Both the position numbers and the translations under genes were made by a program. A stretch of 64,000 nucleotides of DNA, taken from positions 19,194,716 to 19,258,715 of the forward strand of contig OX336392.1 of assembly GCA_946902985.2 (NCBI GenBank), in the 5' to 3' direction. The DNA comes from Meconema thalassinum (taxonomy: Eukaryota > Arthropoda > Insecta > Orthoptera > Tettigoniidae). Each line of letters begins with the position of its first letter. Within the stretch, counting starts at the first letter, position 1. The notes beneath the pieces were generated by a model. That model made no database searches. It was not told the origin of the DNA and saw nothing but the letters and a program-made list of their open reading frames with translations. Of the stretch, positions 33,085 to 44,874 are shown piece by piece.

Positions 33085-33623
33085 GATGATTCTGGGTTGT
33101 ACGTTTATAATTTATAGAACTTACGCGATCGTTGTGATCACTAAAACTACAGTGAATCCGGGAATGTTCTCCGCAGCGCCTACATGCGTCTGTGAGAGCT
33201 AGCTACAGCAGTTACATTGGTAGCACGGCTGCCGCTTGCATTATAACAAATAAACAGTAAACTTTGTACTCACCACAGCCATTCATAACAGATGCTGGAA
33301 CCATTCAAAGTACATCACAGCAAATACTGGGCTATTAAAATGTTATCAGAATTGTTTTCCATTCGTGTTTTTGAACAGTAAAATTGACATGTAAATGATA
33401 GAATAAAACAACTTTCCTCGTGGATCATGTGAACAAAACTTCTTGCTGTACGAGGCAAGGAGGATAGAATAAAATAATTAAAAAGTACAATTTTCCGCCG
33501 GCCTCGAACCCGGGCGCGATACCACAGTTAGATCTTAAATATTGATTGGCATGTTTTCAAATGTAGTTAGAGCAATTTTGTGTTAACCCATTAATGTCAT
33601 TTGACGAGCATTGCGTTACTTAC
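33085..33623 (-). other. intronic or downstream stretch of coiled-coil gene
   Basis: It lies downstream (minus strand) of the GTAAGT splice donor at 33623-33618. Nothing but AT-rich sequence and a short GC-rich CGCCGGCCTCGAACCCGGGC box (33496-33515) was seen; the latter may be a repeat fragment. Confidence 0.4.
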
Positions 33624-36600
33624 GTTGTAGGCGCCACAGACAGCTGCTCCTGGAGATAGCCGCGATCGCTATCCAGCGCCGCCACGTAGCGGGCCTGCTC
33701 CTTCAGCTCCTACTGGAGAGAGCCGCGATCCATCTCCAGCGCCGTCACGTAGCGGGCCTGCTCCTACAGCTCCTCCTGGAGAGAGCAGCGATCCATCTCC
33801 AGCGCCGCCGAGTTGCGGGCCTGATCCTTCAGCTCCTCCTGGAGAGAGCCACGCTCCATCTCCATCGCCGTCACTTAGCGGGACTGCTCCTTCAGCTCCT
33901 CCTGGAGAGAGCCGCGATCCATCTCCAGCGCCGTCACGTAGCGGGCCTGCTCCTACAGCTCCTCCTGTAGAGAGCAGCGCTCCATCTCCAGCGCCGCCGA
34001 GTTGCGGGCCTGCTCCTTCAGCTCCTACTGGAGAGAGCCGCGATCCATCTCCAGCGCCGTCACGTAGTGGGCCTGCTCCTGCAGCTCCTACTGGAGAGAG
34101 CAGCGCTCCATCTCCAGCGCCGCCACGTTGCGGGCCTGCTCCTTCAGCTCCTACTGGAGAGAGCAGCGCTCCATCTCCAGCGCCGCCGAGTTGCGGGCCT
34201 GCTCCTTCAGCTCCTACTGGAGAGAGCCGCGATCCATCTCCAGCGCCGTCACTTAGCGGGACTGCTCCTTCAGCTCCTCCTGGAGAGAGCCGCGATCCAT
34301 CTCCAGCGCCGTCACGTAGCGGGCCTGCTCCTACAGCTCCTCCTGTAGAGAGCAGCGCTCCATCTCCAGCGCCGCCGAGTTGCGGGCCTGCTCCTTCAGC
34401 TCCTACTGGAAAGAGCCGCGATCCATCTCCAGCGCCGTCACGTAGTGGGCCTGCTCCTGCAGCTCCTCCTGGAGAGAGCAGCGATCCATCTCCAGCGCCG
34501 TCACGTTGCGGGCCTGCTCCTTCAGCTCCTCCTGGAGAGAGCCGCGATCCATCTCCAGCGCCGTCACGTAGCGGGCCTGCTCCTACAGCTCCTCCTGGAG
34601 AGAGCAGCGCTCCATCTCCAGCGCCGCCGAGTTGCGGGCCTGCTCCTTCAGCTCCTCCTGGAGAGAGCCGCGATCCATCTCCAGCGCCGCCACGTAGTGG
34701 GCCTGCTCCTGCAGCTCCTACTGGAGAGAGCAGCGCTCCATCTCCAGCGCCGTCACGTAGTGGGCCTGCTCCTTCAGCTCCTCCTGGAGAGAGCAGCGAT
34801 CCATCTCCAGCGCCGCCACGTAGTGGGCCTGCTCCTTCAGCTCCTCCTGGAGAGAGCAGCGATCCATCTCCAGCGCCGTCACGTAGTGGGCCTGCTCCTT
34901 CAGCTCCTCCTGGAGAGAGCAGCGATCCATCTCCAGCGCCGTCACGTAGTGGGCCTGCTCCTTCAGCTCCTCCTGGAGAGAGCAGCGATCCATCTCCAGC
35001 GCCGTCACGTAGTGGGCCTGCTCCTTCAGCTCCTACTGGAGAGAGCAGCGCTCCATCTCCAGCGCCGCCACGTAGTGGGCCTGCTCCTTCAGCTCCTCCT
35101 GGAGAGAGCAGCGATCCATCTCCAGCGCCGTCACGTAGTGGGCCTGCTCCTTCAGCTCCTCCTGGAGAGAGCAGCGCTCCATCTCCAGCGCCGCCGAGTT
35201 GCGGGCCTGCTCCTTCAGCTCCTCCTGGAGAGAGCCGCGCTCCATCTCCAGCGCCGCCACGTAGCGGGCCTGCTCCTACAGCTCCTCCTGGAGAGAGCAG
35301 CGCTCCATCTCCAGCGCCGCCGAGTTGCGGGCCTGCTCCTACAGCTCCTCCTGGAGAGAGCAGCGCTCCATCTCCAGCGCCGCCGAGTTGCGGGCCTGCT
35401 CCTTCAGCTCCTCCTGGAGAGAGCCGCGATCCATCTCCAGCGCCGTCACGTAGCGGGCCTGCTCCTACAGCTCCTCCTGGAGAGAGCAGCGCTCCATCTC
35501 CAGCGCCGTCACTTAGCGGGACTGCTCCTTCAGCTCCTCCTGGAGAGAGCCGCGATCCATCTCCAGCGCCGTCACGTAGCGGGCCTGCTCCTACAGCTCC
35601 TCCTGGAGAGAGCCGCGATCCATCTCCAGCGCCGCCGAGTTGCGGGCCTGCTCCTTCAGCTCCTACTGGAGAGAGCAGCGCTCCATCTCCAGCGCCGTCA
35701 CGTAGTGGTCCTGCTCCTGCAGCTCCTCCTGTAGAGAGCAGCGCTCCATCTCCAGCGCCGCCACGTTGCGGGCCTGCTCCTTCAGCTCCTACTGGAGAGA
35801 GCCGCGATCCATCTCCAGCGCCGTCACGTAGTGGGCCTGCTCCTGCAGCTCCTCCTGGAGAGAGCCGCGATCCATCTCCAGCGCCGTCACGTAGTGGGCC
35901 TGCTCCTGCAGCTCCTCCTGGAGAGAGCCGCGCTCCATCTCCAGTGCCGTCACGTAGTGGGCCTGCTCCTGCAGCTCCTACTGGAGAGAGCAGCGCTCCA
36001 TCTCCAGCGCCGTCACGTAGTGGGCCTGCTCCTGCAGCTCCTACTGGAGAGAGCAGCGCTCCATCTCCAGCGCCGTCACGTAGTGGGCCTGCTCCTGCAG
36101 CTCCTACTGGAGAGAGCAGCGCTCCATCTCCAGCGCCGCCGAGTTGCGGGGCTGCTCCTTCAGCTCCTACTGGAGAGAGCCGCGATCCATCTCCAGCGCC
36201 GTCACGTAGTGGGCCTGCTCCTGCAGCTCCTACTGGAGAGAGCAGCGCTCCATCTCCAGCGCCGTCACGTAGTGGGCCTGCTCCTTCAGCTCCTACTGGA
36301 GAGAGCCGCGATCCATCTCCAGCGCCGTCACGTAGTGGGCCTGCTCCTGCAGCTCCTACTGGAGAGAGCAGCGCTCCATCTCCAGCGCCGTCACGTAGTG
36401 GGCCTGCTCCTGCAGCTCCTACTGGAGAGTGCAGCGCTCCATCTCCAGCGCCGCCGAGTTGCGGGCCTGCTCCTTCAGCTCCTACTGGAGAGAGCCGCGC
36501 TCCATCTCCAGCGCCGCCGAGTTGCGGGCCTGCTCCTTCAGCTCCTACTGGAGAGAGCCGCGCTCCATCTCCAGCGCCGCCACGTTGCGGGCCTGCTCCT

Positions 36601-36649
36601 GCTGCGCCACCAGGTTCTTCGACGCCTCCTCGTTGTACATATTGCGCAC
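33624..36649 (-). pseudogene. coiled-coil gene exon B: ~47 repeats of 21 residues, decayed
   Basis: On the minus strand a TTGTTTTAG acceptor (36658-36650) opens an exon reading VRNMYNEEASKNLVAQQEQ. About 47 copies of a 63-bp unit follow, encoding ALEMERGSLQEELKEQARYVA-like 21-mers (three heptads each). The exon ends APTT before a GTAAGT donor (33623-33618). Differences between units are mostly conservative in this frame (Asp/Glu, Thr/Ala, Lys/Gln). TAG replaces GAG or AAG in many units, including the ten nearest the exon start, so the product would stop after about 35 codons. The plus-strand frames are open for longer but encode implausible Leu/Arg or Pro/Ser repeats. No orthologue was recognised. 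Confidence 0.65.
33640..36600. repeat. 63-bp coding minisatellite
   Basis: About 47 head-to-tail 63-bp units, with the period kept throughout as far as could be followed. Variation is concentrated at a few positions (GAT/GCT, CAC/GAG, CCTCC/CCTAC, TTC/TGC/TAC), as expected from gene-conversion homogenisation. Confidence 0.95.
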
Positions 36650-36877
36650 CTAAAACAAGTTAGATAGTTATTGTTGTTTTAAGGGCCGGAACAACGAGGT
36701 CATCTTCCCCTGCACCTCATTATGCATCCTCGTCAGAGGAAGTGGCCGTTATTCCAAGGAAGGTTGACGGTGAAGGTGCTTTGATTTCTTGGATGTTTTC
36801 CCATTATTATTATAAGTCCCTCACGACCTTGAAACATGCGCAGCTGCCTTCACCTTACCGAAATTGAGGAATGAAAT

Positions 36878-36965
36878 AGGAACGCAGGCTGAAATGGTTC
36901 GGACACGTTATAAGAATGGAGAACGGAAGAATGTCGAGAATGTGGATGGAGGGAGAAGTTTCAAT
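36878..36965 (+). pseudogene. LINE reverse-transcriptase C-terminal scrap
   Basis: One plus frame reads RLKWFGHVIRMENGRMSR, the conserved block near the end of RTE/craft-type LINE proteins (family pattern RWFGHVxRM). The rest of the element is not visible. Confidence 0.6.
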
Positions 36966-38933
36966 CTAAATTTGCAAGAAATCGTTGACTCAAAGACTCC
37001 GTTGTCTTTCGAATTCTCATTTTTTTTGTTTATTCCATATTTTTTTGGTTTATAATTGAAGCGCATAAATAACGAGTCAAGCACCGAAATCATTGTTTTG
37101 AGATAATCAACGAAAGTGTATATCATTTGGAGAAAAAAGACAATTCTGTAGAGTAGGACATCAATGTTTAATTACCCTAAACGTGAATGAAGCTCTAGAA
37201 CGGCATAATTCTGACCTTCGTGAGGAATCTATTGCCAACATTGATATATATGTATTATTTTCCTATCTGGACCTATCTTTCTGCGCCTAGCGAAAGGCGT
37301 AGTTATGTTTGTGTTATTTTCAATAACTCATCGCAGATCATACTGCTCAATTACGTGTAATAAAAGCTACATTAATATGGCTTTTTACTTTTTATGTTGC
37401 CAGCCGGCACAGTCCATATCCTCGCCGCTAGATGGGGGCTTCATTCATTCCATTCCTGACCCGGTCGGAGACTGGAAGCAGGCTGTGGATTTTCATGCTG
37501 CCAGACTTTCTGGAGCAGTACATCGCCTCTCGGAATTTCTATAACCAAAAGTGACGAATCTCTTATATTACATGATCCTTGGCCACTTGGATCTCCTTTA
37601 CGTTCTCGCATTTTTTCTCTATGCTAGCATGCACATAATCAACCTCCATCCGTGAATGCCCAGGTTCAAAGAAGCACTCATTAATCACAGGTATATTCAA
37701 AGCAGCAAATCCAGACACATTGTACTCATATTAATGTTCCTATTCTGTCCCCTGCACGATTATGATTTCAAACACGAAAGCCAGGAGAATATTGTACGGA
37801 ATTCGTCGGTGAGGAAAACGCAGATCTAGTGCGTGTTTTGTTTGTACTAGGCTTAGAAATCATCACTGCGGATAATACGCTGTTTTCGATAATTCGCATT
37901 AATTACAGTGAATTATCGGAAGTGCACTGATTTTAATTCCCTTATTTATCTGTCTATTTTGTGACCTTCCCAAATCACAAGGGATCGAACCCTCACTTTC
38001 GGGACTTACGATTTGATATAATCGTCCATATCTTTTATCTGATGATTTTATATCATAAATAATAATTTATGAGAGTGTATTATGTTATGTGATTGATTAT
38101 CGTAAAATTTGTTAAGGTTGAAGATATTGTTAATAGCAGGATCCGAATTCGGTTTGGAAAAGAATATTTTGACATTGTAGGGATATTTATTTGAGGTTCG
38201 GGACCTGTGCCCAGTAACGAGGAAGTATGTCGTGCTAGCGACGGGTTTATCCGACCGGGCCGGGTGCAAGTCGGCAGGAGTAGGTTTGGCAACTATGTAC
38301 GAGAGGTGTGTCTCAGTTAAATTAGAAAGGTATTATACTATGACCTTATTTGGAGACATTGTTCAGAATTGGGTGTGCCCGTGATTTAAGATGTGTCGAC
38401 CAGTGGATTGAGGATGGGAGGTGACTGGTATGTATACTTGGCGAGGCAGTGAATATTATTCGATTTAGTGACTCCGGGAGAGGTGTAGGTTCTTACTGTA
38501 GACTCCAGGTGGAGTAGTTGATACTTTTTGTGGCTCCGTGTTAAGGAGTGGTTTGTTCGATCAGGGATCGACATAAAGTGTTTGGACTTTTAAGTGGAGA
38601 AGGAAGGAAAGTAATTCAAACGCTCACGATATTGTGTTCAGAGTTTCATTAACGGACTTGCAGGTTGAATTATTCTCACGGGAATAGTTCGCCAAGATTT
38701 CCTGTCTCGAAAAGCATGACGTATTGATAATTAAGTCTGTTTACTGAAATTCGAGGGCCATACCGAGAAGTGTGTTAATCTACGAAAACTAGTAAAATAT
38801 GCCAAGTATTGTTCAATTCAGGTGCGAATTAGTTGCGATAATCCACCAAACGGATTCAGAGCACTATTATTCAGTCAGATCCACGAAGCAGTATAAATCG
38901 TTGGATTCACAGTAATTCACAGTAATTAAAAGT

Positions 38934-39343
38934 TGTAACAGAAAATCATACGTGTGAACCCATTAGTAACTGCGATACAAGTAACTAGGACTGATTCTCT
39001 GGGAACATTATCCCTAGAAACAGTAGAGTTAGTCTTCACATCTGAGACCAGCATCTGTAAGTACCAGTCATCATCTTCTTTCAAGGGTTCATCAATGTAT
39101 GCCATACGTGTACCTGTGTATATATGATAGGGAGTGTTTGTGTAGTCGGTATCGACGAGGATCCCGCCAAGTGTATATATTTATGTCTGGTATCAGAATA
39201 CATGCCTACTTTTTTTACCAGATATCCAGTGTTTTCATTTTATGCGGTCACCGGTGTAGTTGGGTGTGAATGTTTATTGCTGCTGTCTATATCGTACAGG
39301 TGTTTAACCCCCACGCACCCCCTGTAGTAGGGGAAACATTACA
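38934..39343 (+). mobile_element. probable LTR (solo or truncated) with tRNA-Lys primer site
   Basis: The 410-bp segment begins TGTAACA and ends ATTACA, giving TGTAA/TTACA terminal symmetry. Just after it come TGGTCGCCCAAGTGGG and then, in a ~32-bp partial duplication, TGGCGCCCAACGTG (39369-39382). The latter equals the primer-binding site for tRNA-Lys used by many retroelements. No gag follows, so the element is truncated. LTR ends are inferred without a second copy. Confidence 0.5.
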
Positions 39344-39814
39344 ATTGGTCGCCCAAGTGGGACTGATACGTTACAATTGGCGCCCAACGTGTGGTTGATA
39401 AGTTACAATTTATTTCCGTAGCTTCAAGACTGCTTCCTTCTCTCCTGTTTCTTGTGTTTAAAGATAAATATACCACTTTGTCTTTAAAACACCACTACAC
39501 GAGTGTTTACAATTCATGGAGGCGACAGACCTTGCCTGACAATTTTCCCTGATGTTGCCACAAAATTCCCCGATATTAATTTAGCGGCTGTAAAATTATT
39601 CTCACCCGCTCGACGCTAAATGTGTTGTATTTTAGATCTACGGTATTCATTTTCTTCAATTTTCCCTAATTTTTTCCTCACTTTTGCGACAATTTCCGAT
39701 TTCCAGGTTCTGTCACCAACATGCAATTACCGTAATTTCCTAGTGCCTGAAACAAAATACAAGAATTTACACAAACTTCTTACATAAATGGGGGGGGGGG
39801 GGCACACAACCTAC

Positions 39815-40400
39815 CTGGTCCAGCTCCTGCTCGACCCTTCGCTGCGCCTCCTCGGCTGCCGAGCGCGCTGAAAGGGCGCCCTCAAGCTTCAGCTCGTTGG
39901 CCTCCAGTTCCCGCTCGACCAATCACCACGCCTCCACGGCCCCCGAGCATGTGGACAGGACAACCTGCAGCTCCTGCTCGGCCCTGGAACGCACCTCTTC
40001 GGCCACCGAGCGTGCTGAATTGGCAGCCTCCAGCTCTCGCTCGGCCCTGCAACGCCCCGCCTCGGCCGCCGAGCGACACCCTCAAGCTTCAGGTCGTACT
40101 CCTCCAGCTCCTGCTTGGCCCGGTGGCACATCTTCACGGCCTCCGAGCGTGCGGACTGGACAACCTGCAGCGTCAGCCCAGTCCTGCGACATTCCACCTC
40201 GGCCGCCAAGCGTGCCGCCTCGGCAGTCTCAAGCTTCAGCTCGGTCCTGCGACGCCCCGCCTCGGCCTTGCGACGCCCCGCCTCGGCCCTGCGATACCCG
40301 ACCTCGCCGCCAAGCGAGCTGCCTCGGCACCCTCCAGCTGCTGGACGATGTCCTCCAGCCTCAGCTCGGTCCTTGGACGCGGCTCCAATCCATCCTCCAC
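39815..40400 (-). pseudogene. coiled-coil gene exon A: 21-residue repeats with frameshifts
   Basis: On the minus strand an acceptor ATGTCAG (40407-40401) is followed by VEDGLEPRPRTELRLEDIVQ. Units of about 21 residues then follow, for example RRTELKLETAEAARLAAEVEC and RRTGLTLQVVQSARSEAVKMC. The exon ends RRVEQELDQ before a GTAGGT donor at 39814. Two frame changes are visible by comparing units: a 1-nt loss near 40305 and a loss of about 10 nt near 40075. The unit length equals that of exon B, so both exons encode one long rod. Loss of frame suggests decay. The family is not identified. Confidence 0.6.
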
Positions 40401-40519
40401 CTGACATACAGACGAAATTAACATTAGGAACACTTCATTTCTTGATATGTGAAAACACACAGATTGCAGAAAGAAAATCTCAACACACTTTTTCCGAGCC
40501 TCGGTTTTAAACCTTAGAT

Positions 40520-40660
40520 TAGATTGCTAAAGCGAGCTTCTATGCCCAATGCTGCGGCTTTAAACCCGGCCGAAGTCGTAGGATTTTTAAGAGCGTTAAA
40601 AATCCTTCAGTATGCCTTCCTTCGGAGGGGGAGTAAAGCCGGCGGTCCCATGAGATGTGA
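40520..40660 (+). repeat. dispersed tRNA-related repeat, copy 1
   Basis: TTTTTAAGAGCGTTAAAAAT, CCTTCCTTCGGAGGGGGAGT and GCCGGCGGTCCCATG recur in inverted orientation at 50110-50215. A CCCGGCCGAAGTCG box lies at the left end. Confidence 0.7.
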
Positions 40661-41246
40661 AGCAAGGACAGAGCTACTTACAGTCGCATGTGTGCCTTAG
40701 CTGTGTAGGCTATATGGCTATATGATTATATGGTGATAACTCGGAAAACAATGGTCGGAGAGGGTCATGCGACATCTTGTTTTAAGGGTATTTTTTCTTA
40801 CATATCTTATGGCGCACTTATTTTTTTTGTATGATAAATTTTGAAAAATGAGGGAAACGGATTTTTGGGCTAAAAATTATTTTTAGATCGTTGGTTATAT
40901 TTCAGTAAGGAATGGTCGCATTTGGATGTGCAAGGTGTGCTTTTTAAGCGCGTTGCCCTCTTTTACATGGTGCATGAAGATGTGAATTTCTTGAAAATGA
41001 GGGAAACAGATTTTTTTATGAAAGTGGTTTTCTTTTGAAACGAAAAAATGATATTACATGGTGTGAGGTGTTATGGTTTTATAATTAGGCCCTCTTTATC
41101 ATGATGTGATTAAATTTTCGTTAAACGTGTTGAAAATGGGTGAAAACTATTTTTTTTTTTCAAAAAGTGGTTTTTACCTGAAACGGGTAAGAAAACAAAA
41201 GCATGCGTTGAATCCCTATGTTTAAGTTTATAAGTGGTAAAAAGAC

Positions 41247-41248
<2 letters not shown>

Positions 41249-41278
<30 letters not shown>
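41249..41278. repeat. (ATT)n microsatellite
   Basis: Ten ATT units in a row. Confidence 0.95.
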
Positions 41279-41890
41279 GAGTATTAAAAATGAACATGGT
41301 TAGACTGTACAGAGAGCTGTCTAGGCAAGGACCGTGGAGCAGAGCTTGTAACATGTTATCAAAGCAGATAAAGGAGTGTGAGATGATACTCGTACCCATG
41401 GGAAAGGTTGGTGTGTGACATTACTCAAATGGATTGTGTTCATGCGCCGGTTTACACGGGCTATGATACCCACAACAACATGTCTTATCGTGCACACTCA
41501 TGTAACTTGAAAACATGGGTAGGTGTTTCTCAGCTGACCTCAACTGGGAAGACTGTACTGGTGTGGGAAAGTCTTGACTCGGTAAGTTATCCCCACCACC
41601 ACCACTACCCCGGTGGGAGGTGTGAACGGCAAAGAAATGAGGAAGATTCCTTTTCACTTGACGTTTGGTTGCAGTGGTTGTTAGTGAGTGTGTTTAATTA
41701 AAGGATCAACTTTTAACTATTGACAAGGTATGTCATTGTCAGGGATTGAATTCCTGCTGCTAAATTGTGAACTGGGTTGTTGCTTGTTGTGCCCAAGGTT
41801 GTTGGATTGAATCCTGCTGCTATACTGTACAACGTGTTGACTGTTGCAGCCTTAATTACCAAGGTAAGGTTAACACTTTATTAAATAAGC

Positions 41891-42780
41891 ATGTCTACTA
41901 CACACATTCTATTTTACCAACCGTTAACTAAGTGTTTTAAAAGTCGCGTTTTCTCGGGTCGAATTGGAAACGTGAACGAGTGTCTGTCCCCTAAACAGTT
42001 TGTAGAAACATGTTTTGATATTTTAAAGAATGAGATTGAATAAAATTTGAGATCGCTCTAGACTTTGAAAGTAAACATGGAACTGCTGTGTGAATTTGTA
42101 TTGATAAAAAATGGCATGGAAGAAAGGCATAAGTTTAATCTTTGTACTAAAATGCGGGAATTGCTTGTATCAGATAATTTAGAAAGTTGGTATGAGACTT
42201 ATGGCGTGAATTCTCTCATGAATAAATTTGAAAATTTGCAGGATGGTGCCAGTGGCTTAGTATTAGAGAAAATTCACTACTTTCAAATGGATATTTGCAA
42301 GTATAATCCGCTTAAAGCAGGCTCGAGCTTCGAAAAAAGCAGTTGTGAATATTCAAAACAGAGACGATTATTGTTGTTTTTTTTTGGGGGGGGGGTCTTG
42401 CGAGTTTTTGCAACCATGCAAAGACTGTATTGGTCATAAGCCAGGGAAGTACAAAGAAATGTTTGATCACTTAAAAAACTCTGATTCTAACCGATGAATC
42501 ATTCGCCATGCGTTTAGATAAAATAAATCAGTTTGAACAGGGTAATACTGATTTTTCATCTCTGGTATATGGCGTGGAAGGCTCTGACATTGCTGGGCCA
42601 TTATACGCCGCGAAAGAGCCTAAACAACATCACATTCATTTGCTGTATTTGTCTGATGGGAATAAGAACCATTATTATTTGATTAAAAATCTAGGGAAAA
42701 TAGTAAGCAGCCAAGTGTCTAAACATAATGGTAAAAATCATATTTGCGAAAGATGTCTACAGTATTTTGCCATCCCTTGA
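41891..42780 (+). pseudogene. Polinton PolB, N-terminal region
   Basis: The ATG at 41891 opens VNECLSPKQFVETCFDILKN. In-frame stops at 42041 and near 42059 interrupt it before KVNMELLCEFVLIKNGMEER. FQMDICKYNPLKAGSSF follows near 42330, then a frame change to AVVNIQNRDDYC. A T9-G10 homopolymer lies at 42376-42396. A later frame (42508-42780) has VYGVEGSDIAGPLY and HICERCLQYF, the Cys-rich block before the exonuclease. The order and motifs match insect Polinton polymerases. Confidence 0.75.
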
Positions 42781-42789
42781 TGAATGCAG

Positions 42790-43150
42790 TACATTTGCAT
42801 TTGTCTGTTGGCACAGGCTAGAGTAAAAGGTGGCTTTTCACCGATGTCTCAGTCTTACTCATGGCTGTGATTATATGGAAGCTACTGAGGTATGGGTGGT
42901 GCTTAGTAATGACATTCAGGGCACAGTCAGTGCCTGTGGATGTTGTGAAAGGTTCTACTCATAGGGTTAGTACTACTGTTCTGACTAAGTGAGGAAAGCA
43001 ATGGCAAACTACCTCACTCCTCTTTTTGCCTAGTACGCCTCAATATAGAGCTGCCTTGGTTTTTTTTTGGGTATCTACTCACATAACCTAACGGCGGTAC
43101 TGTTTGAGGATCCAACCAGCCTTCGGGCTGACTACCTAACAGTCAGTCAG
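42790..43150 (+). repeat. short element inserted in the Polinton polymerase
   Basis: About 360 bp unrelated to the polymerase separates the Cys-rich block from the resumed frame near 43168. It contains GTGGTGCTTAGTAATG, GCACAGTCAGTGCCTGTG and GAGGAAAGCAATGGCAAACT. This style is seen in dispersed orthopteran repeats; the assignment is from memory of sequence flavour. Ends and target duplication were not resolved. Confidence 0.5.
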
Positions 43151-43167
43151 ATCTGTTACAACGACAT

Positions 43168-44874
43168 ACGCAGGACCGTGAAACGCAAATAGCGGTTAAG
43201 CTGGTGTTGCCCGAAGGGAATGACACAATTCTGAAATTTAAAGCCATACACAAACAAGACATGGTGTGTATGCCGATTTAGAGGCATTAACTGTTCCCCT
43301 CCAAGGTTGCAAACCCAATCCCCATACACGTTCAAAGTATCATGTGCAAAAACATGAATCGTTTGCCGTAGCGTATCATGTTGTGTGCACTTTTGGTAAG
43401 TCAAAGATGCGCTATGATAGTTACCAAGTCCCTAATTGTACACAGGGATTTGTCAAGCAGATGACGGCTTTGGCGGATGACGTACAGAGGTTATTGGACA
43501 ACCCTGTACGTTTGCTTTTAAATGATGTGCAGCGCAAGGAATGTGAGCAAGCTGTGACTTGTCATATTTGTGAGAAGCCTATTCTTATGTGAAGATGAAA
43601 ACGTAATGGACCATTCACACTTCACAGGGCAGTTTAGAGGTGCAGCTCATAGGGTGTGTAATGTAAACTACCCTGCCCCCCGCTTCATCAGTGTGTTCTT
43701 TCATAATTTGAGCCACTACGATCTTCACTTTATCATTAAAGAGTTTGCAAATGTAGATAAAGTTACATTCAGTATTCTGCCCCAAAACCACGAAAGCTTC
43801 ACCTCTCTTTCATGGTGGAGAGGGAAGATGTGCATTCGCTTTCTTGACTCGTTTAAATGTATGTCATGTTCCCTTGACGGCCTAGTGAATGGCTTGGATG
43901 AAAACGAGTTGAATTTCACGCAAGCTCATTTTACAAATAAACAACAGTTTAAACTGTGTATTCGTAAAGGAATATTTCCTTACGATTACGTGCAGAGCTG
44001 GTCTGTGCTTGATGAAAAATCTTTACCTCCTCAAGAGAAATTATTTTCTTTGCTAACTCAAAGCACGATATCCGATGAGGATTACGCCCACGTTTGTCAT
44101 GTATGGGGAGAGTTTAACATAAAGACCCTAGGCGAATATGCTATGCATTACCTGAAACTCGATGTACTTTTATTGACAGACGTGTTTGAAAAGTTCCGTC
44201 AATTGTGCCATAGCATTTACGGCCTGGATCCGGCACATTATTTTACCAGTCCAGGCCTGTCATTTGATGCAGCACTAAAGTACACTAACGTTGAGCTTGA
44301 TTTATTAACAGATCCCGACATGGTATTAATGATGGAAAAAGGGATTCGAGGAGGTTTTGTTTCCCTAAACCAGAGGCATGCAAAGGCAAATAATGAATAC
44401 ATGTCTTCTTATTGTCGCCAGGCACCTATCTCGTATCTCATGTATTATGACGTGAATAATTTGTATGGTCACGCCATGAGCCAACCTTTGCCTTACAAAA
44501 ACTTTGCCTGGCTTTCTCAGGAACAAGTAGAAAATGTCAATGCCAATACGGCTCCTATGCAGGAAGACGTTGGTGTTATTTTAGAAGTCGACCTAGCCTA
44601 CCCCGCATGCCTGAGAGAGAAACATAGCGATTTCCCTTTTTGTCTAGAGAAAATGGTCCCTCCACAAAGTAAAGTGAAAAATGAGAAATTGATGGGCACT
44701 CTTTTTGATAAAAATCGCTACGTGTTACACATCAACATGTTGGTGGAATGCCTAGCCCAGGGCTTAAAGTTGAAAAAAAATCCACAGGGCTATTTCCTTT
44801 GCCCAGAAACCGAGGCTGAAGTGGTACATGGATTTAAACACCAGCCACAGGCAAAGAGCGACTCAGCAGTTTGA
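43168..44874 (+). pseudogene. Polinton PolB, exonuclease and palm motif A
   Basis: Frame pieces read VKLVLPEGNDTILKFKAIHK, then a shift near 43262 to YADLEALTVP (first exonuclease Asp). A further shift near 43590 leads to MDHSHFTGQFRGAAHRVCN and FFHNLSHYDLHFIIKE (exonuclease II). FTSPGLSFDAALKYT, GIRGGFVSLN and MYYDVNNLYGHAMSQPLP (palm motif A) follow. The long 43570-44874 frame is uninterrupted. At its end the frame shifts and LMNNCIYGKSLEN (motif B) is read at 44888-44926. Confidence 0.85.

Larger units (their letters stand above)
36650..39814 (-). other. intron of coiled-coil gene (predicted), with repeat debris
   Basis: Bounded on the minus strand by GTAGGT (39814-39809) and TTTTAG (36655-36650). 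Joining the flanking exons keeps phase 0 (CAG then GTG). Inside are a LINE C-terminal scrap (36878-36965), a SINE-like block at 37390-37530, a probable LTR plus primer site (38934-39400) and a run of 13 G (39790-39802). The splice assignment is inference from consensus sites and frame. Confidence 0.5.
40401..41890. other. repeat-bearing stretch upstream of Polinton polymerase
   Basis: It contains a tRNA-derived repeat (40520-40660), three degenerate ~145-bp repeats each with TGAAAATGAGGGAAAC-like cores (near 40845, 40995, 41130) and an (ATT)n run. A 42-codon frame (41290-41418) of unknown meaning is also present. A GGATTGAAT-CCTGCTGCTA motif occurs twice at 41745-41830. The part nearest 41890 may be the Polinton leader. 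Confidence 0.4.

Noticed and set aside
34445..36667. Long plus-strand frames of Leu/Arg and Pro/Ser 21-residue repeats
   Set aside because: They are the complements of the 63-bp minisatellite. Splice sites and conservative changes favour the minus-strand coiled-coil frame, so these were not called genes.
36864..37055. 63-codon plus-strand frame starting with an ATG
   Set aside because: Another frame over the same bases encodes the conserved LINE block WFGHVIRM, which explains the open reading.
39790..39802. G13 run (and the T9-G10 run at 42376-42396) as regulatory G-rich sites
   Set aside because: Single homopolymer runs do not form a four-tract quadruplex pattern here and may be length errors.
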